From assembly GCA_027600665.1 (NCBI GenBank), contig JADGJL010000030.1, forward strand, positions 1 to 64,000: a stretch of 64,000 nucleotides of DNA, given 5' to 3'. The stretch comes from Irineochytrium annulatum. Lineage: Eukaryota; Chytridiomycota; Chytridiomycetes; Chytridiales; Chytridiaceae. The notes under the pieces are model-generated. The model was not told where the DNA came from and made no database searches. It worked only from the letters and a program-made list of their open reading frames with translations. The position numbers and the translations under genes are program-made. Positions 36,315 through 50,656 of the stretch are shown piece by piece; positions within the stretch are counted from its first letter, which is position 1, and each line of letters begins with the position of its first letter.

Positions 36315-39300
36315 TTACTGCTGAATAAAAAATGCAACGCCAGCCAGTATCCAAACAGACGGATCGTCCACTCCAGCAACTCTCAAGAACCCAACTAGTC
36401 GTTCTCGCTTAGGAGTTAAATACAGCGGTATTGTTGCCTTTTGTACTGTCTATACATTGAATAAAGCCATATCAGACAAAGGTCATCGATTCTAATCCCA
36501 CCTGCGACGTCCATGCAAGAAAACACGTCGGCGCTTTCACGATGCTAGGGTCGTCCGACGAAGCTTCTGATAATCTCATGCCATCGAAGTTGCATCCTTG
36601 CAGGAGAAGCCCGTCAACTGCAACATGCAAGGACGCATTCGAAATGTCGGATTTGTTCCAGGCGGAAAAAAGTGTCAATTCATCCATAGGTTTACGCACT
36701 TGTTGGTCGGAATTAGATTGCGCGTGGAGACTGTAGTATACCTTTTCTTGAGGTCTGTTGGCGCAACGCGTTCAAGAACGTAACGGGGTTGAACAAGTTC
36801 GCCAGCTCCAGTGGTTCTGCAAACAGATTGCCCGCTAACATCCGAGAGCGCCAGTTATCCACACAAGTTGTATTTTGTACACAGTCGTGGAGGAAAGATT
36901 GAGCTGTTTCAGGGCCTTCCCAGACGTTAAGCCACGACTTGGGAGTTTCCGACAACATTAAACTGCTGGCAACACTTAAGATGTCGTTGTTCATTGGCAG
37001 GCTGCCTCTTAAAACTTTCGAGATCACTGAAAGATCTGCATGAATTTTACGCAGCAGACCGACACCGTGGATGAGCTCCTGAAAGAGCGAACGAGTCAGG
37101 TCGCGTCGAGTATGATGTGCGTCGAGTAACATACGTACAAGAGTTAAAAAGGAATTTATGGGATCGAGATCTGTCGCAGATGGCGTCTTTCTTTGAAGTA
37201 GGTCGTTTCCGGTGTTAAGCTGTGAGACGATAGAAACGTCAATGATCAAACATTAATCACTGTCACAGACCTTCTTCCAGAGTTGAAGGAAGGGCATTAA
37301 TTCCCGTGACCATCTCTCCCTTTCGAACCTTTGCGCTTGTAAATCATGCACTCGCTTAAGACTCGTTAGCTCCTTTCCGAAGTTGCACACTTTACCAAAA
37401 GCTTCAACTGGTCCAAGACTGCTTGGCTCGATGTCTTTTGGAGCGCCTGATGGATGTTGAGCGGCAATCCAAAAATAGAAACATTATCAAATTCAGGAAG
37501 GTCGTTGATCAATTGAAGGTATGCATTATGGTCAGGTACGCTAGGAAGAACAATCCCTTTCGCCAGCTTCCTAGACGGTGTACGACCGCCTACAGCAAAC
37601 ACATCTAATTGTCGTTAAAAAATATGTTGGCATTCCCAACTGCATACCGTCATTGAAAAACAGTTGTAGATATGTTTTCAACTTCACGTCGTCTTGGGCG
37701 TCATCCACACGGCCCCCATAAATGGCGTTCTGAATAAGACCGTGGAAAACCTGCCATTGCGGTGATTTCTGCCCAGACAAACACATAGCGCTTAGAATCT
37801 CCGCACTAGACCGCAAATCGGCAGCGGAAAATTCATAAAACTTGTTCCATCCTTGGGGTATATAAATCCGCCTCTCCTGAACCACCGCATGGAACCAAGC
37901 GAGCGCAAAGAGTGCTTGGGCTCTAAGAACTGAATTTCCAGTCGATATAAACTCCGGAGACCAGCCGTCAAAAATCCTTTGGAGGTTTTTTTTTATGCCT
38001 GTGAAAGTTTAGATAGAAACAACCAGACGTCGCAAACCGGGAGGGGCCTCGGATGTGATCTTAAGACAATTTTGCAGAAGACTTGGAGGGAATCGAGAAT
38101 GTGCCTCGGACGTCATAACGAGGCGGAACTTCGGATTCAATGAGTTCGTCCTCAGCTCGTTCTCGATCTCGTGTAACGAACTGATAACGAGGTGGACGTT
38201 ATGAAGACACAACCACCCGCCGTTTAATGCGAGCCGCCTCAACTCAGTAATGGCGATCTCACCTTGACCCTGGCCCATAGATACCTGCGTGATACGTTAC
38301 TATGATGTCAATGATAACGTTGCTAGTTACTTCACGGTAATTATCTGCGCCGATCTCCTTTGCGGCAAAGTCCCGGAGCTCTTGGGATGGATCTGCTCCC
38401 GGAGTTGTGATGAAAAGAATTGGCTCTTCGGCCAACGTTTCCTCATTGAATATGCGCTTGAAGTTCAATGAGGGCGGCGCTAAATTGGGTAGCCCCAACA
38501 CACTGCATGCGAATTGATTCACTGTCAATACTATTAGAGTACGCAAAGTTAAGTCGACTTACTTGCGCTTAACGACCTGTCCGGCCTAAACGCCTGGACC
38601 AAAAGAACTTTTTGGAAAGGGCTGTTGGTTTCGTTTGAGTACAAGCACTTTCACAACGGGGAACAAGCCGAAGAAGTAAGCGCCGGAAAGGAGTCTCACC
38701 TTATCTTTTTAGAGTTGGGGAAATCTTGTTCGCAAGTGCCGCTCTTTATCCATCGGGACCACACCTCACTATCGCCGAAGTTCATGGCGTGGCAGAAATT
38801 TGGAAGAGACATCAAAAGAAGGCCATAATGCGCTCTTCTTTCAGAGGGCATCCATATAGGTATGTCGACCTTCTTCTCGTCTATATCGCCTGCCAGGGCC
38901 TGGCCGGTGAAAAGGGACCACTCTCTCGCTTCGAAAAGATGCTCATGCAGTTCATGTATGAGGTATAGAGCAAACATTTGCCGATCTGCGTTAAAGAGCG
39001 ACCTGGAGATATATCTAAACGTCAGCTTTTCCAAAGCGCTAGTGAGCAACTTGATTCGAAGGTCAGTTCCATCTTTTGACGCGGACCCCTCGCATCTTAA
39101 GGCCTCCTCAAACAACCGTAGGAAGGAAGACAGGGAGAACTGATACATGTTGTTCAGCTTTTGCAAGTCCGAAACGACGAAAAACAAATTGCTGCCAAAT
39201 TGAGACATCGGCGCGAACTTCTCTCTCTCGGCATCCAGAGAAATTTGCAGTTTCTGTGACTCCTTCAGCCCTGTAACTATGCTTGCGCTTTTCGACTTCG

Positions 39301-42300
39301 TTTCATTCAACGACTCAATAAGGCTTGTGTTTTCCAAAATATTGCCAGCTGAGGATGCTAGCTCCTTGAGCAACGATTCTTCAAGAGCCGTTAACTGCAT
39401 TTTTAGCGCGTCCTCCTTTTTCAGCAGTTTGACTTTTTCAACTTCGAGCTCGGGTTTCTCATGTTTGAGTGTTATTCCGAGCAGTTGGCCAGCGAGGCCG
39501 GCCCTCGTGATTGTGAAATTGATCTCATTTACCAAACCCGATGCGTCCGAAGGTGTAACGAATGAAGGTGACGAAGCTACTAGATAGACTTTGAAATTCT
39601 CATTAAAATCAATCATTTTGTCTCCCAGTCTAACTGTGTAGCGCGGGCCTTGCTTATGTAAGTCTTTCTTTAGCACTGAGTATAGTATAGGCTCAATTGC
39701 CGAAACGTCTTCTATGATCAAGGTCTTTCCAAAACGGATGGCAAGCTCGAACGATCGAATGAACGACTCTTCATGTTGTTTAATAATCTCAGGCTTACGT
39801 TCAATTAAATTCTGTTTCAGCCATGCTATAGCTTGAGCGGATGGATCAATTATAAGCGGTGTCGAAACACTGTTGAGTATTGCGACGGCATTCTCGTTTG
39901 ACAACGCATCTGATGGCAAACCCTGAGATTTCCAAACAAGTTGCTCGCTCTCGGAACTCATTACTTGCCGGAAATCAAATTGAGAAAGGCCGCTTAAAGC
40001 CCGCCACTCTGATATGTACTTTAAGCGAATGTCCTCCGATGTTCCGGATAAATATGTGATGAAGGCAGCTGAGAGGAGCGCGTTCTTGGGCAGAAGCAAT
40101 AGATTATCGTATATTTCCTTCACTTGGACCTCCCATCGTTTTCCTTCGCCTGACAATTTTTCAAGTAAGCCTTGCGACGATTTAATTATTCCTGAAGCCT
40201 TGTCTAGACTGCTCCGAAGCGTTTCTGCATCTCTAGTCTTGCTGCCAAAGTCATCGCGCAGTGCGGAAACGTTTTTATCTACAAGCGCAAGGGCTTCCTT
40301 GAGCTTTGCGACTCGTTGCCGCGACGCATCCAACGTTTTTGTCAAACGACCCAAGTCTGCTTCAAGAGGCCCAATTCGCTCGAGTACAGCAGAGTACTGA
40401 ACATTTGCCTTCACCCACATTGCCAGCGGGGCCGCGGCAGTTGATGTGCGTTTTATGTTTGCCTCTTCAAAGGAATCTCTTTTTGTCTTTAATAAATCCG
40501 TCACAGTGTCCCTGACTTGCTTCGTTATGTTCCGAGCGTTGAAGTTCATAATTTCGTCTTTTATCGTTCGTTTTCCCAGGAAGCCTCTCATACTATTCCA
40601 AGACATGTCCAGAGTACCCATAAGGCGAAGCACGCCCTCTAGAACATCACGGACGGCCGGAGGAGGCGCCCGTAAGGACCGGATTTCCGTCAAGCTCTCG
40701 GGTTTGATTTCGCCAACAGCTGCTTGAGCGGCTTTCACTATCGGCTCAACCTCCGCCAACTCGCCCTCAATCGAAGATTTTCGCACAATTAGGTTTTCTT
40801 CTTCTTCCTTAAGTTGGATTGATAAAGCCTCCATCTCCTTTTTCTGATCCGAGGCTTTAAGAATGCTGTCGGTTATTTGCTTTAGCGCAACGTCAGCTTG
40901 CTTTTGCTTCTCCGCCAATTGAATTCCTTGCTTTTTTGCATCAACCGAAAGCGCGTCCACGTATACGGACGCGTCCTGGAGCTTCTTCAAACCGCCAGCT
41001 AAGTATTTAACCTTGTTCAGATGATGATCCCGCTGGGAGGAGAAAATCTTCTCATAAGTTTTGATAAACGATACAAAATGCTTTGGGGTAGAGGCGCGTG
41101 AGACGGTGCTATTATGGACACTAGTAATCAGCTTTATGATTGCATCGAGCTCCTTGATTTCGCTGAAATCACTGTTCTGAGACAAAACTTCTCGAACGAG
41201 CGACTCCATGCTCTCCGGGAGCCAACTTTCTAGCCATTCCAGTTGGCACTTCGTATATAAAGCAGGATTTGCTTCGCAATAGAGCGTCAGGTTCTTGCTG
41301 GCGGAATCTAACATAATCACGACGTGTAAATTCTTTCTAATTCGTGATACAAAAAATTCAAATAAAGTTCCCCGAAAACCGAGCTCAGAGTGTTGATCTT
41401 TAATAGACGATAGAAGCGAATCAAGCTCCTCAGGCGCATATAATCCGGGTACCTCACCTCCGCTTAGCAAACTGTTGACGCTTTCTAGAAATGACACGTT
41501 TGTGATTTGATGATCTTCCAAAATAAACATGGTTTCTTCGTTTAAAATCCCCGCGTTAGATAGGACTTCTTTCAAGTTCGCAGCGAAGTCTTTTGGAGTA
41601 TAATTTCGTGTGATCGTTGGCGTCATAACTTTCATCCCAAATAAATGTCCAATAATGACACTTGAGCTGCTGCGGCCAACACCTGGTCGTCCAATAAGCA
41701 GCAAAGAGCCACCGGGTTGTGCGAGAACCCTCTCAACCTTCGATATGTTCGTAAGTGCTTCCGGAAAGAGGCATAAGCCCAAATCCTGAAAGTCGCGTTC
41801 ATACACTAGTATCTCCTTCATTATAAGATCCTTGTATGCTGACAGAGAAGTCCTCGCAAACATCTTGGGCCCGTTCTTTGTGACGCCGGAGCTTGACGCC
41901 GTACTGGTGTATACAACGGTTGAAAGATCTACAGTTGCATTCCAGTCACTTCTCAAAACGGTGTTCATTATGGCGAGAAACTTTGGCCGGTCACTCGGAA
42001 TCAATCGGTCGCTAAATTGCCTCATGGCCTCATGGGCAACGATTTCCAACAACTGCAACTCCTCCTCGGATTCGTATTCGTAATGCGTTAAACCTAGAGG
42101 CATGATAAGCTAAACACACGAAAGAGCAGAACCGCGAACCTATAATCCAGTTTGAAAGATCTCTGGGGGTAAATACATAATGCGAACACAAATCTGGGGT
42201 GAATTTTTGAGTGATTTGATCATATATGTTCATCATTGTAGCAGAAATCTTTTGCACGTTCTTCGGCAGGCCCCAAAAGCGATGGCCCGGAAGGTAATGT

Positions 42301-45300
42301 GCTATAATTGGTTGAGAAAGTATTTTATAGACTGTCTGTAGTTGCTCTCTATCCGAGTAGGCTAAGAAACATTGCCGTACAACAGATGTAAATCGTGTTG
42401 ATAACTTATTTCGCCCCATCACCGCAGCTGGATTCATAGATGCAACAATCTGTATGTTTTCAATTCCAATCCACTCCAAAGTGTTATCGTAAAATCCACG
42501 GTACGTTATTAACTGTTGCAGAAACTGAATCAGCTCCACAGTTTCGTACTGATCTGGTCGGGGTAAATTAATGTCTTTAAGATACAATATCAATCGCTCT
42601 GCATCTTTTGGTCGTAGAACTCTGCCAGTATTTGTGTTCACACCAGCACACATATGCGACAAGCGCTGTAAGACGTGAACGGATCTGGTCTGGGCGCTGC
42701 AATGAATCGTCACGAAGGAAGTCGACTTCAGCTTGGAAAAACAATGGCGTAACAACATATGCTTCCCCGCGCCCTCGGGTCCAGCCACCATGAACGGATA
42801 ACCGCTCTTTAGCCATGGCAAAATGGTCTCCATCGCCCGTTTTATATCCACTGTCTCAACTACGGGAAGGCGGTCACTCTCTCTCATGCTCTTGACGTCA
42901 AGGTTAGACGGCTCTCCAATATCATAACATTGCAAGCGACCGGCATTAATGTAAAAATCTAATGTACGCTTCGAATCCGGAGGCGTCTCGTTTGCCCACT
43001 TTAACACTTCATTCGCAAACAGCAGCCTGTTCTCCATGTATAAGTTCGCGCCTAATCCCCTAATCAGTGCGTATATGCACTGCAGCCGGCTCTTGACTCC
43101 CTCCAAGTGCGAAAGCCCGTTCATTATCAAACCTGCCTTTGTAGTCTCAATAACAACGTCGCCACTTTGCGACACCCAGTCTAACGACTTGAAAAACAAT
43201 TCACCAATCCATTCTTCCAGGTTCGCTCGCGCCTCAGATGACTGCTTTCCTATCCACGACTTTACAAGTGAGCGTACATCTAATGTCTCATCAGACAGAT
43301 ATATCATTCCCATTCGGCTGACGGTGGCAGGTGATGCGAACTTGAGGTTGTGCGTTTCGAAAATGAAGTTTACGTTCGGCCCAAATTGAATTCTTTCACC
43401 ATTTGGCATTGTAAGCAAGCGGTTGTCGTCGAGGACAGAATTTAACGACTCAATCCATTCGGGATCTATGTCTCCGTCACAGATGATCCAGGAGTGTGTG
43501 TCAGCAGGTTCCTTCACGGCTTGCCGGGAAGCGAATGTCAAGATTCCGTCGAACCACTCTCTTGTATCGATATCCATATGCCCGAGAAGGGACTGTCTGT
43601 CGATAGCCTTGGGGTTCGTAACGTGCTTCCTTAGTTTCTGACCACAACGCAACCACGCCTTTTCAAGGATTTGCCATAAAGTGCTTTTCCCCGACCCGGA
43701 AGGGCCGACTAGCACCACACCCATTCTCTGTTTGCAAGCCTCATGCAGCTGAAAGATTTTCTCGGTTTGCGAATCGGTACGTTCAAGATTCAATTCTTTA
43801 CAAATATCTGCGATGGCAGCAGATAAATCAGGATACGAGATATCCTCAGTGACGACGTCTGGGAATATGTCTTTCATCAAAGAATTGAATCTTTGGCCAT
43901 CAGAAAACGTCAACTTCGAAAGGGTGTTGACACGCAGCGCTTTTACAATGATAACGGCCTCGCGCTTGGTATTAACGTCTCCACCAGCTTTTTCGGAATG
44001 AAGGAGTTGACCCGCAAGACTTAAGACGCTCTTCAGCGGCCTCAAACCCCAATCGTAGTGCTGCTGGTGAGATAGGAGCTGTTTACACAATCCGAAAACG
44101 GATACAACTTTAGCTCCTAACTCCTTCCCCAGTTTAAAGCCTTCGGCAAATAGAATCACGCCGGCTATCAACTCATTATCAGGATGCGTCATTGCGACAG
44201 ATCTGAATAACTGCTTGAGGTTATCGGGAAGCTTCTGACGGCCTCCGTAGCCCTTCCCAGCAGGATTCAACGTGACAAACACACCGGAGTTTTGATTAAC
44301 TTCGACTAACGTTTTCAAAAGTTCGACAGTCTTAGCCTTCGCCTTTAAAGCTGCCTGAATAACCTGAATCTGTTGAGACACGGCTGAGAGAACGGCCTCC
44401 TCAAGCCGATTAAACTCGTCAAAGCAACCCCAAGCGCCGCATTTTACGAGACCAACGAAGATTCGCCCCATACTTTTGTAGTCGATACCTTCGTCACAGT
44501 TAAAAACCAGCACCTGCCGTCCAAATAGGACTCCGAGGGCTTTCACTGACTCTGTCTTCCCCGTACCGGCCGGGCCAAATGGATTGCCACCAAACCCACT
44601 CGACATTGCTTGCGTCAGCGTTAAGTAGCACTTGTCCGTTAGTTGGGTATGCACGAGCTTTTGAGGGTTCCCTTGATATTCAAACGAATATTCAAAGTTT
44701 GAGTTGTTCATTTTAATGACGCAGACGTAGTCATCTTTTCGGTCTTTTTGAATGTAAAACCGCAGTTGCCGTTGCCATGCCCAGTCATTTAACGACGACA
44801 CCTTCGCCTCCTGCAGCTGCTTAACGATGTCTAAAAAGTGGATGACGTCAAGTATGAGAGACTTCACTTTGATCTCAGTAACATGGCGCTCTGTAGCATC
44901 GGTGATCTTTGATGTGTCGAAATTTGTATATTTATCCAGCTGAGTGGAGAGCTCGTTAGAGAAATTTGATAGACTCCCTTTCGTTATTGCGGACTCGCAT
45001 TTCGCCGTAAAATGAAGGTACTCCGATAATCCCAGCACTTGAGAAGGAAACTTGAAAATATCACTGTCGCCAAGACATTTTTCTAAATGGTGTTTCAGAG
45101 TTGCCCGCATTTCTAGTGTAAATTCCTCAAGCCAGCGTTCCACTTCGGAAGATATTTCGATCGGGGTTTTGAGTTTCACAACCTCTCCTTCTAAGCTCTT
45201 CATCCCGATAATAGATGTCATTTGCTCGTTGAATTCGACCTGATGCACGCCTGCAAACAGCTTTTTCAAGTGTGTTTGGATCACGTTGGGGTTTTTTGCT

Positions 45301-48300
45301 TGGCCCAGGATTTCAAGAAGATCGTCGTCTCCAATAAAGTAAAATCGCGCAAATTTAGCCCGCTTATCCTCTAAAAAGTCATTCAAAGCCTTTTGGCACC
45401 TTTCAAGCTGATCAACTAAGGTCACTAGTGTGTCTCGGATGCCGCTTATCGATAAAGTAGATACGACCCGGCTGTCTTTAGCAATACCGTTTAATATTTG
45501 TCGGAAGTCACTATCGATCCTTCCAAAACGGCCCTGCTCGGACGGCAATGATCCTCTGCTAAAGATAGGTTCGAGGTAAACCCAGCGTCGCTGAACGTTG
45601 TTGAGGTTACGCAGCACCTCATCGAGTTCCGCAAGTCGCTTTTCCCATATTTGCGCCTTATCGGAAAATAACTTGTAATAAGGGGAGTCCTTCAATGATT
45701 GCAATAGTGATTGATTGTCGCCGACTTGGGTCATCGTCTCTTTCCATTCCTTGATGAGCTTAAGACCTTCACCCTTTGCGTCCTGATAATCAGACAGGGC
45801 AAATATCGCACCGGCGCCCCACATGTCAAGCTCCTGCAAAGCCTCCCGAATGGCAACCTCGCCGTTTGCTCGGCTGTTCAGTTCCTTCACCGCGTTTATT
45901 TGGGCCCTGACGGATTCCTTCAGCTCAAAAAAGTGTCCAAGTGTTAAATTAGAAAGCGTCACGCCCTTCGCCATGCCGATTATGCGAAATAGCTCTCCCC
46001 AATGCTCGGACATCCACGTATCTCCGCGCAGATATTTCAGGTAAGGGCAGAAGTCGAGGTAGTTTGTGATTTGAGACTGCAGTCTGACGGATATAGAGTC
46101 GACCTTCCTAGCTCGAATTTTCTCCATCCATTTACCGAGTTCCTCCTCAAAAACATGCGTTTTACTGCGTAGGGAGATCCAATCTTGGGCAAGAAAGGAG
46201 AAGACACATTTCGAGTACTCCTCAAAAATGACCCACATTGCCTCCACTTTGTCGACATCTTCCCGGACATCATCCAGATCCGTAAGTTCCACGTTTTGGA
46301 TGCTGAAGTGATTACAATCCTTGTTGATCTGCTCGGCGGTGGCTATTAGCTCCTGTAGCTCAACTTTCTTCTCCCTAATGAAAGCCACAGCTTTAAGAGT
46401 CGCTTTCTCGTCAACGACTTCGTCAATGTTCGGTTTTAGCTGGTTCCATCTGCTGGTGAACTTCTCCAGCTCACTCATGAGTGCCGCCTTTCGCCCTTCA
46501 ATGGCACCTCTAAGCAAATCGACTTGCTCGCGGATGACCAGCTCGTGGCTTTCGAGCAGCAGCTCAAGCTTACTCCACTTCGCTTGCACCTTCGAGGTAT
46601 CGACGCCGTTCCCGGCAACGGATTTAAGCAAGCGGTTCTTCAAGTCGGATGACTCGAAGTGATGCATAATCTTCGCTTTAGCTGCCGAAAGCTCCTCATG
46701 ACGCATGTTTGCCTCACTAATTTCTTCCAACGTCTGCGGCCGTTTCGAGAGGGTGTCGGTCGCCTTTACTACAAACTCATCGATGGCTGTTATATGCACC
46801 CCGATAGCCTTTCTTAGCGCGTTAAGAAGGCTGTCAAAAAGACGCTGAAGGTGATCGTCTATAGTAGCCTTCACTGGTGCCGTGCATATTGTGATGCAAT
46901 CGATTTTGATAGATGATGGGATCTGCTCGGCCTCCTTTCCCTTCACCTTCAACATCTTAAAGTTCATCTCCCAGTCGTACACGTCTGACAAAGCTTCATC
47001 CACAAAACTGTCTAGCGGCACAGTTCCGAGAATTACCCAGTCTTTAAACCGGTCAAAAACATTCAAGAGGTTCAAAAAGAGAATATCCGTCTTTCGATAC
47101 ACAACGGAGAGCGACTGTGAATTCTTATCGACCATCTTCTTGAAGATGTCGATCTCCCCGACGCCCCTGAAGGTGCTGGGAATGTTGATGATGTTTTTCA
47201 TTTCTCGATAAAAGTTCGCTCTGATGTTTTCAAACGGTGGACGGAATTGAAGCTTCTGCTGCTGAAAGATCAAATCAACGCTGATTTCGGCAAGGTTTTC
47301 ATTGAGGTTCTCGAGGCTAACTCGGTATTGATGTTCCAGCGACTTGTATAGTTGATAGTCCAAGTGATTCCGCCATGACAGAGTATCACTCGTCTTTATA
47401 TTCGCCTCCTGCGCCGAGCCAATGTAGGACCTTATCGACGACAACGCCTCTTTCCATTTGAGTTTCGTTTGCGGTTTAACGAGGTCGACGCTCATCAGGC
47501 CGACTATGGTCTCGCAGATCTGACTGTGGTACTTCCGTAACCGACGGTTCTCCGATGTGAGCTTTCCTGCACACTCTTGAAGGCGACGGATATAATCTTC
47601 CACGTCGGTGTGGCTTTCCCACGAAATCTCCTTCCCGGCCGGCCCACTCCCTTTAGGATTCTTAATTAACCCTTCGAACTCCTTCGCCGCGTCCAGTAGC
47701 ATCGCGTGTTGACAGGGAAGCATCTGCTCATGGATAGTATTGTAGAAATGTGCCACTTGCTTCAATACAACACCAAAGCGATAGTACTTTTGAGCATTCT
47801 CGGCCGCCTGTAAAACCTTCGCCGGGATGGCAAACCCCATCGAGCTCAGTTGGCGGACGTCCCTTATCAGTGTCACCAGCGCTTCTCCGAAGTTCACGAC
47901 CAAGGAGCCGTCGGCCACGTCAAGGTTCATCAGCCGTCCATTCCGGACTTTAAAATCATCCGTCTCGTTAATCTTGTACTCCGCGTCCGAGATCCAGGAG
48001 TTAAACAAGTCAACCTCGTACTTTCTCAACGATTCCTTAAGGTCCGATGCGATCGCGTTCTTCGACTCGGCCGCATTTAAAAGCCCGATCGCACGGCCCG
48101 TCTCCTCAACCTATGCAAGGTAAGAGGAGGTCGCCAACGTTTATTATACCTTCGATAACATTTGGCGGGCCCATAGGATGTCCTCCGTGTATGGCGAGAA
48201 AAAGGAGACCTTCGCATCCTATGCAGATTGTAAGTATTGATGTGAATAAAATCCTTACCTTGCTTAAACGCTGACGTTCCTTGAACTCCCCCTTAATAGC

Positions 48301-50012
48301 TTTCAACGTGGAAGAAAGCTGTCCCAGCAAGGTCTCTGTCTCGGACGCTAGCAAATACATCTTAAATATTAGTGAGTTACTGCAAGCACCTCACCTAGCT
48401 GTTTGTGGATTGTGTCCCTTTTTATGAGTTCGGTAAATTTTTCAAACTCTTGAAGCATCTGGAACGGCTGCGACTGCAATGCAGAGAAGATGCGCCGCAG
48501 TTTTGAAGCCACAACGATCTCGCTTCTGCCTATGCTCTTATCATATCGCATCTGCAGTTCCTAGACATTTTTAGCTCGAATTCGGCTGCCGCTTATTACC
48601 TTCCACTCTGTGCCGCCAATATCCAACAATTGTGCGCGATCAAAGATGATGAGTACATTCTCTAACTGAGCTTCCTTCTGCTCTTCCCTAGAAAGCAGCT
48701 GCAAATATAGCTCAAGGCAGGTCCGTATGTGGTATATCTTCACGTCGTGAGCTCAAAACGTTCGCCATGTCTTCCAACCTCTCCAAGCCGCAACTTCAGC
48801 GCTTGAACAGTAGCTGATGTATACTTTGGACCGGTCCACGCGTTCGGCTTGCAGTGAGGCCAGAACCGTTGCGTCAAGTTAGAACAAATCTCTTCCCACC
48901 GGTCGCACGATTGCTGGGCCCAAAGGATCGCATCCTTCACCTGCGAAGCGTTAGTATATCCCTAATATCGTAAGCATCGCATCCACCTTAGCAAAACTGT
49001 CCTTCATGACGGCAATAGGTCTTAGCAGGCGCGTCAAAATTTCCGCAACGTGATTTGACGTAGCGTCGAAGAGCAGAATCATCCGCTGCTGTGGATACGC
49101 CGGAAAATTTTTCTGACGCCTGAACGTAAGTGGTTAGACTTCTTAAACAGTACTGGTTCACCATAGATCATCAAACAAATCTTGTAGACGGTCGATGAAG
49201 TCAACAACATTTCCGAGATCGCAGGACCTTCGATTTAATCAGAAACTACCAAACAAAAGCTTCTCACTCCATCCCGTCTATTTCCGCCTTGATGGCACGG
49301 ATAGAGCCGAGAAAAAACGTTGCGGCTTCCTTTTCCTTCTACTGTTAACCCCGTCCCAAAACTTCCACAAACTGTACCTGCTTAACGTTCTGCTTTTGCG
49401 TCCAGTACTTTATGTCAAGGTCAATATTCGCGGTTGATCCCGGCAAGTCTGAATCTGCGGAACTTAGAGACAACGGCAGCAACCAGATTGGTACCTATGC
49501 CGGAGCTGATTTCGACGTAAAGTCCATCATCCAGCTCTGAAATCAAACCTCTGAGCTTCTCGTTGACGGGAAGCCTTTTAGCCCTACGAATGCGTAAGTC
49601 AGATATTGTGGTGGAAAGTAAGGACGCACTTCATCAGGGGCGAGAAAACGCCGTGGATAAGGCTGTAGAGCGACATCGTCGGCGAGTTGGAAAAAGGTGT
49701 GACGAGGAGGTTCTCCGCATTCAGAATCCCAGATCGGACCTTGGAGAGACACACGGCCGTCCCGGAGAACGCGTCCCCGTTGTTAAGGTCCGCCTCGGAG
49801 AACACGTTCAGCCGCTTCTCCTACACAACAGTCAGGTCCACGACGATAATAGTTAATATGGCAGGGCCAACCTTGTCGCGCGATATGAAAATCGACATCG
49901 CGCCCTTCTCATCGAGGAAAGACGACATCGCGATGGACTTTTCCAAAGCAGACCGCTCATTCTGATCAATGCCGCCGTAGTACAGCTCGAGCGCTCTCCT
50001 GATTGCTTCCAT
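36315..50012 (-). CDS. DYNC2H1: Cytoplasmic dynein 2 heavy chain (intraflagellar transport)
   Basis: About 4,200 residues over 13.7 kb, with the main exons at 42030-48029 and 38696-42103. The N-terminus from Met 50012 reads LELYYGGIDQNERS, then FSEADLNNGDAFSG and NSPTMSLYSLIHGVFSP, like the dynein-2 tail start. The motor follows: AAA1 P-loop GPAGTGKTES (near 44565), AAA2 GPSGSGKST (near 43695), AAA3 GPEGAGKHML (near 42770), AAA4 GRPGVGRSS (near 41675). Next come the stalk coiled coil (about 40.2-41 kb) and AAA5-6. The C-terminus has TFLNALRQQTSR and GLLLQGCNFDGMRLSE. The frame seems to end at 36472, but an intron (36454-36504) joins to IPLYLTPKRERLV and a true stop at 36315. The FLNALRQ and LLLQGCxFDG segments place it with DYNC2H1 rather than cytoplasmic dynein 1 or axonemal dyneins. 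It drives retrograde transport inside cilia, so the organism makes flagella. Confidence 0.93.
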
Positions 50013-50656
50013 CTCGCGAGGCCGCCGACGCGCCGGCAAGCCGATTGCGGATGTGCAAGATCTGGCGCGTTCGTCAAAGTTGCGGTGACGGAGTTCAAAC
50101 GGTGCTGGTCCATTGGGCTCCTGCGAAACTCCCACGACCGGACGGGAGGAGGGGGGTGGGTCGGAAGGCGGTGGGATGCGCCCGACAACGCCTGGAGCGG
50201 CGTCAAGGCCGAAATGGGAGGTGGGTTGGCTTGAGCATTGAAAGCGTTGCTCGGAGAGTTCCACGGACGGACGATCGCGTGAGGGTACGCATGTGTGGGA
50301 TTGGACTTGGTTAACGACACGATGACCAGACAGCGTGGTGCTGTTTGACGATATCGGAGGTGCTTATTCGCTGAGGAGGCGGTAAGCAGCGATTCTGGAC
50401 AGCGTGGAACGGCCGACGTGCGCTCGGCTACAGCTTCGGACCACGTAAATATGTTGCCGTGATTGGGAGACGATAACGGGGAGTTTACTTTAAACACCGG
50501 ACGGCGCGGCGGCGGTTGGCTTCGTTGTGCGGCCGGCAGTGGGCAGATTAGATGGTTCACGCTGTTATTCAGTCAGTAGCCTTTGTAGATTTACGCGATA
50601 ATGATATATAATATTATGATTACAGCAGTATACTTCATGACTACATCATGACAACG
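50013..50656. other. Intergenic region upstream of the dynein-2 gene
   Basis: Between the dynein-2 start and the stop of the ubiquitin-like/AN1 gene. The minus strand stays open through much of it in two frames (49821-50264 and 49853-50560), both Pro/Ser-rich. An upstream in-frame Met at 50264 is possible. Because the conserved dynein-2 sequence starts just after Met 50012, I treat this as promoter and 5' UTR. Confidence 0.4.

Noticed and set aside
42577..42816. Short minus-strand frame with MAKERLSVHGG inside the dynein gene
   Set aside because: Shadow of the dynein AAA3 coding frame; the dynein reading is long and conserved.
49853..50560. 235-codon minus-strand frame upstream of dynein-2
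   Set aside because: Low-complexity Pro/Ser-rich composition, out of frame with the conserved dynein N-terminus, no domain.
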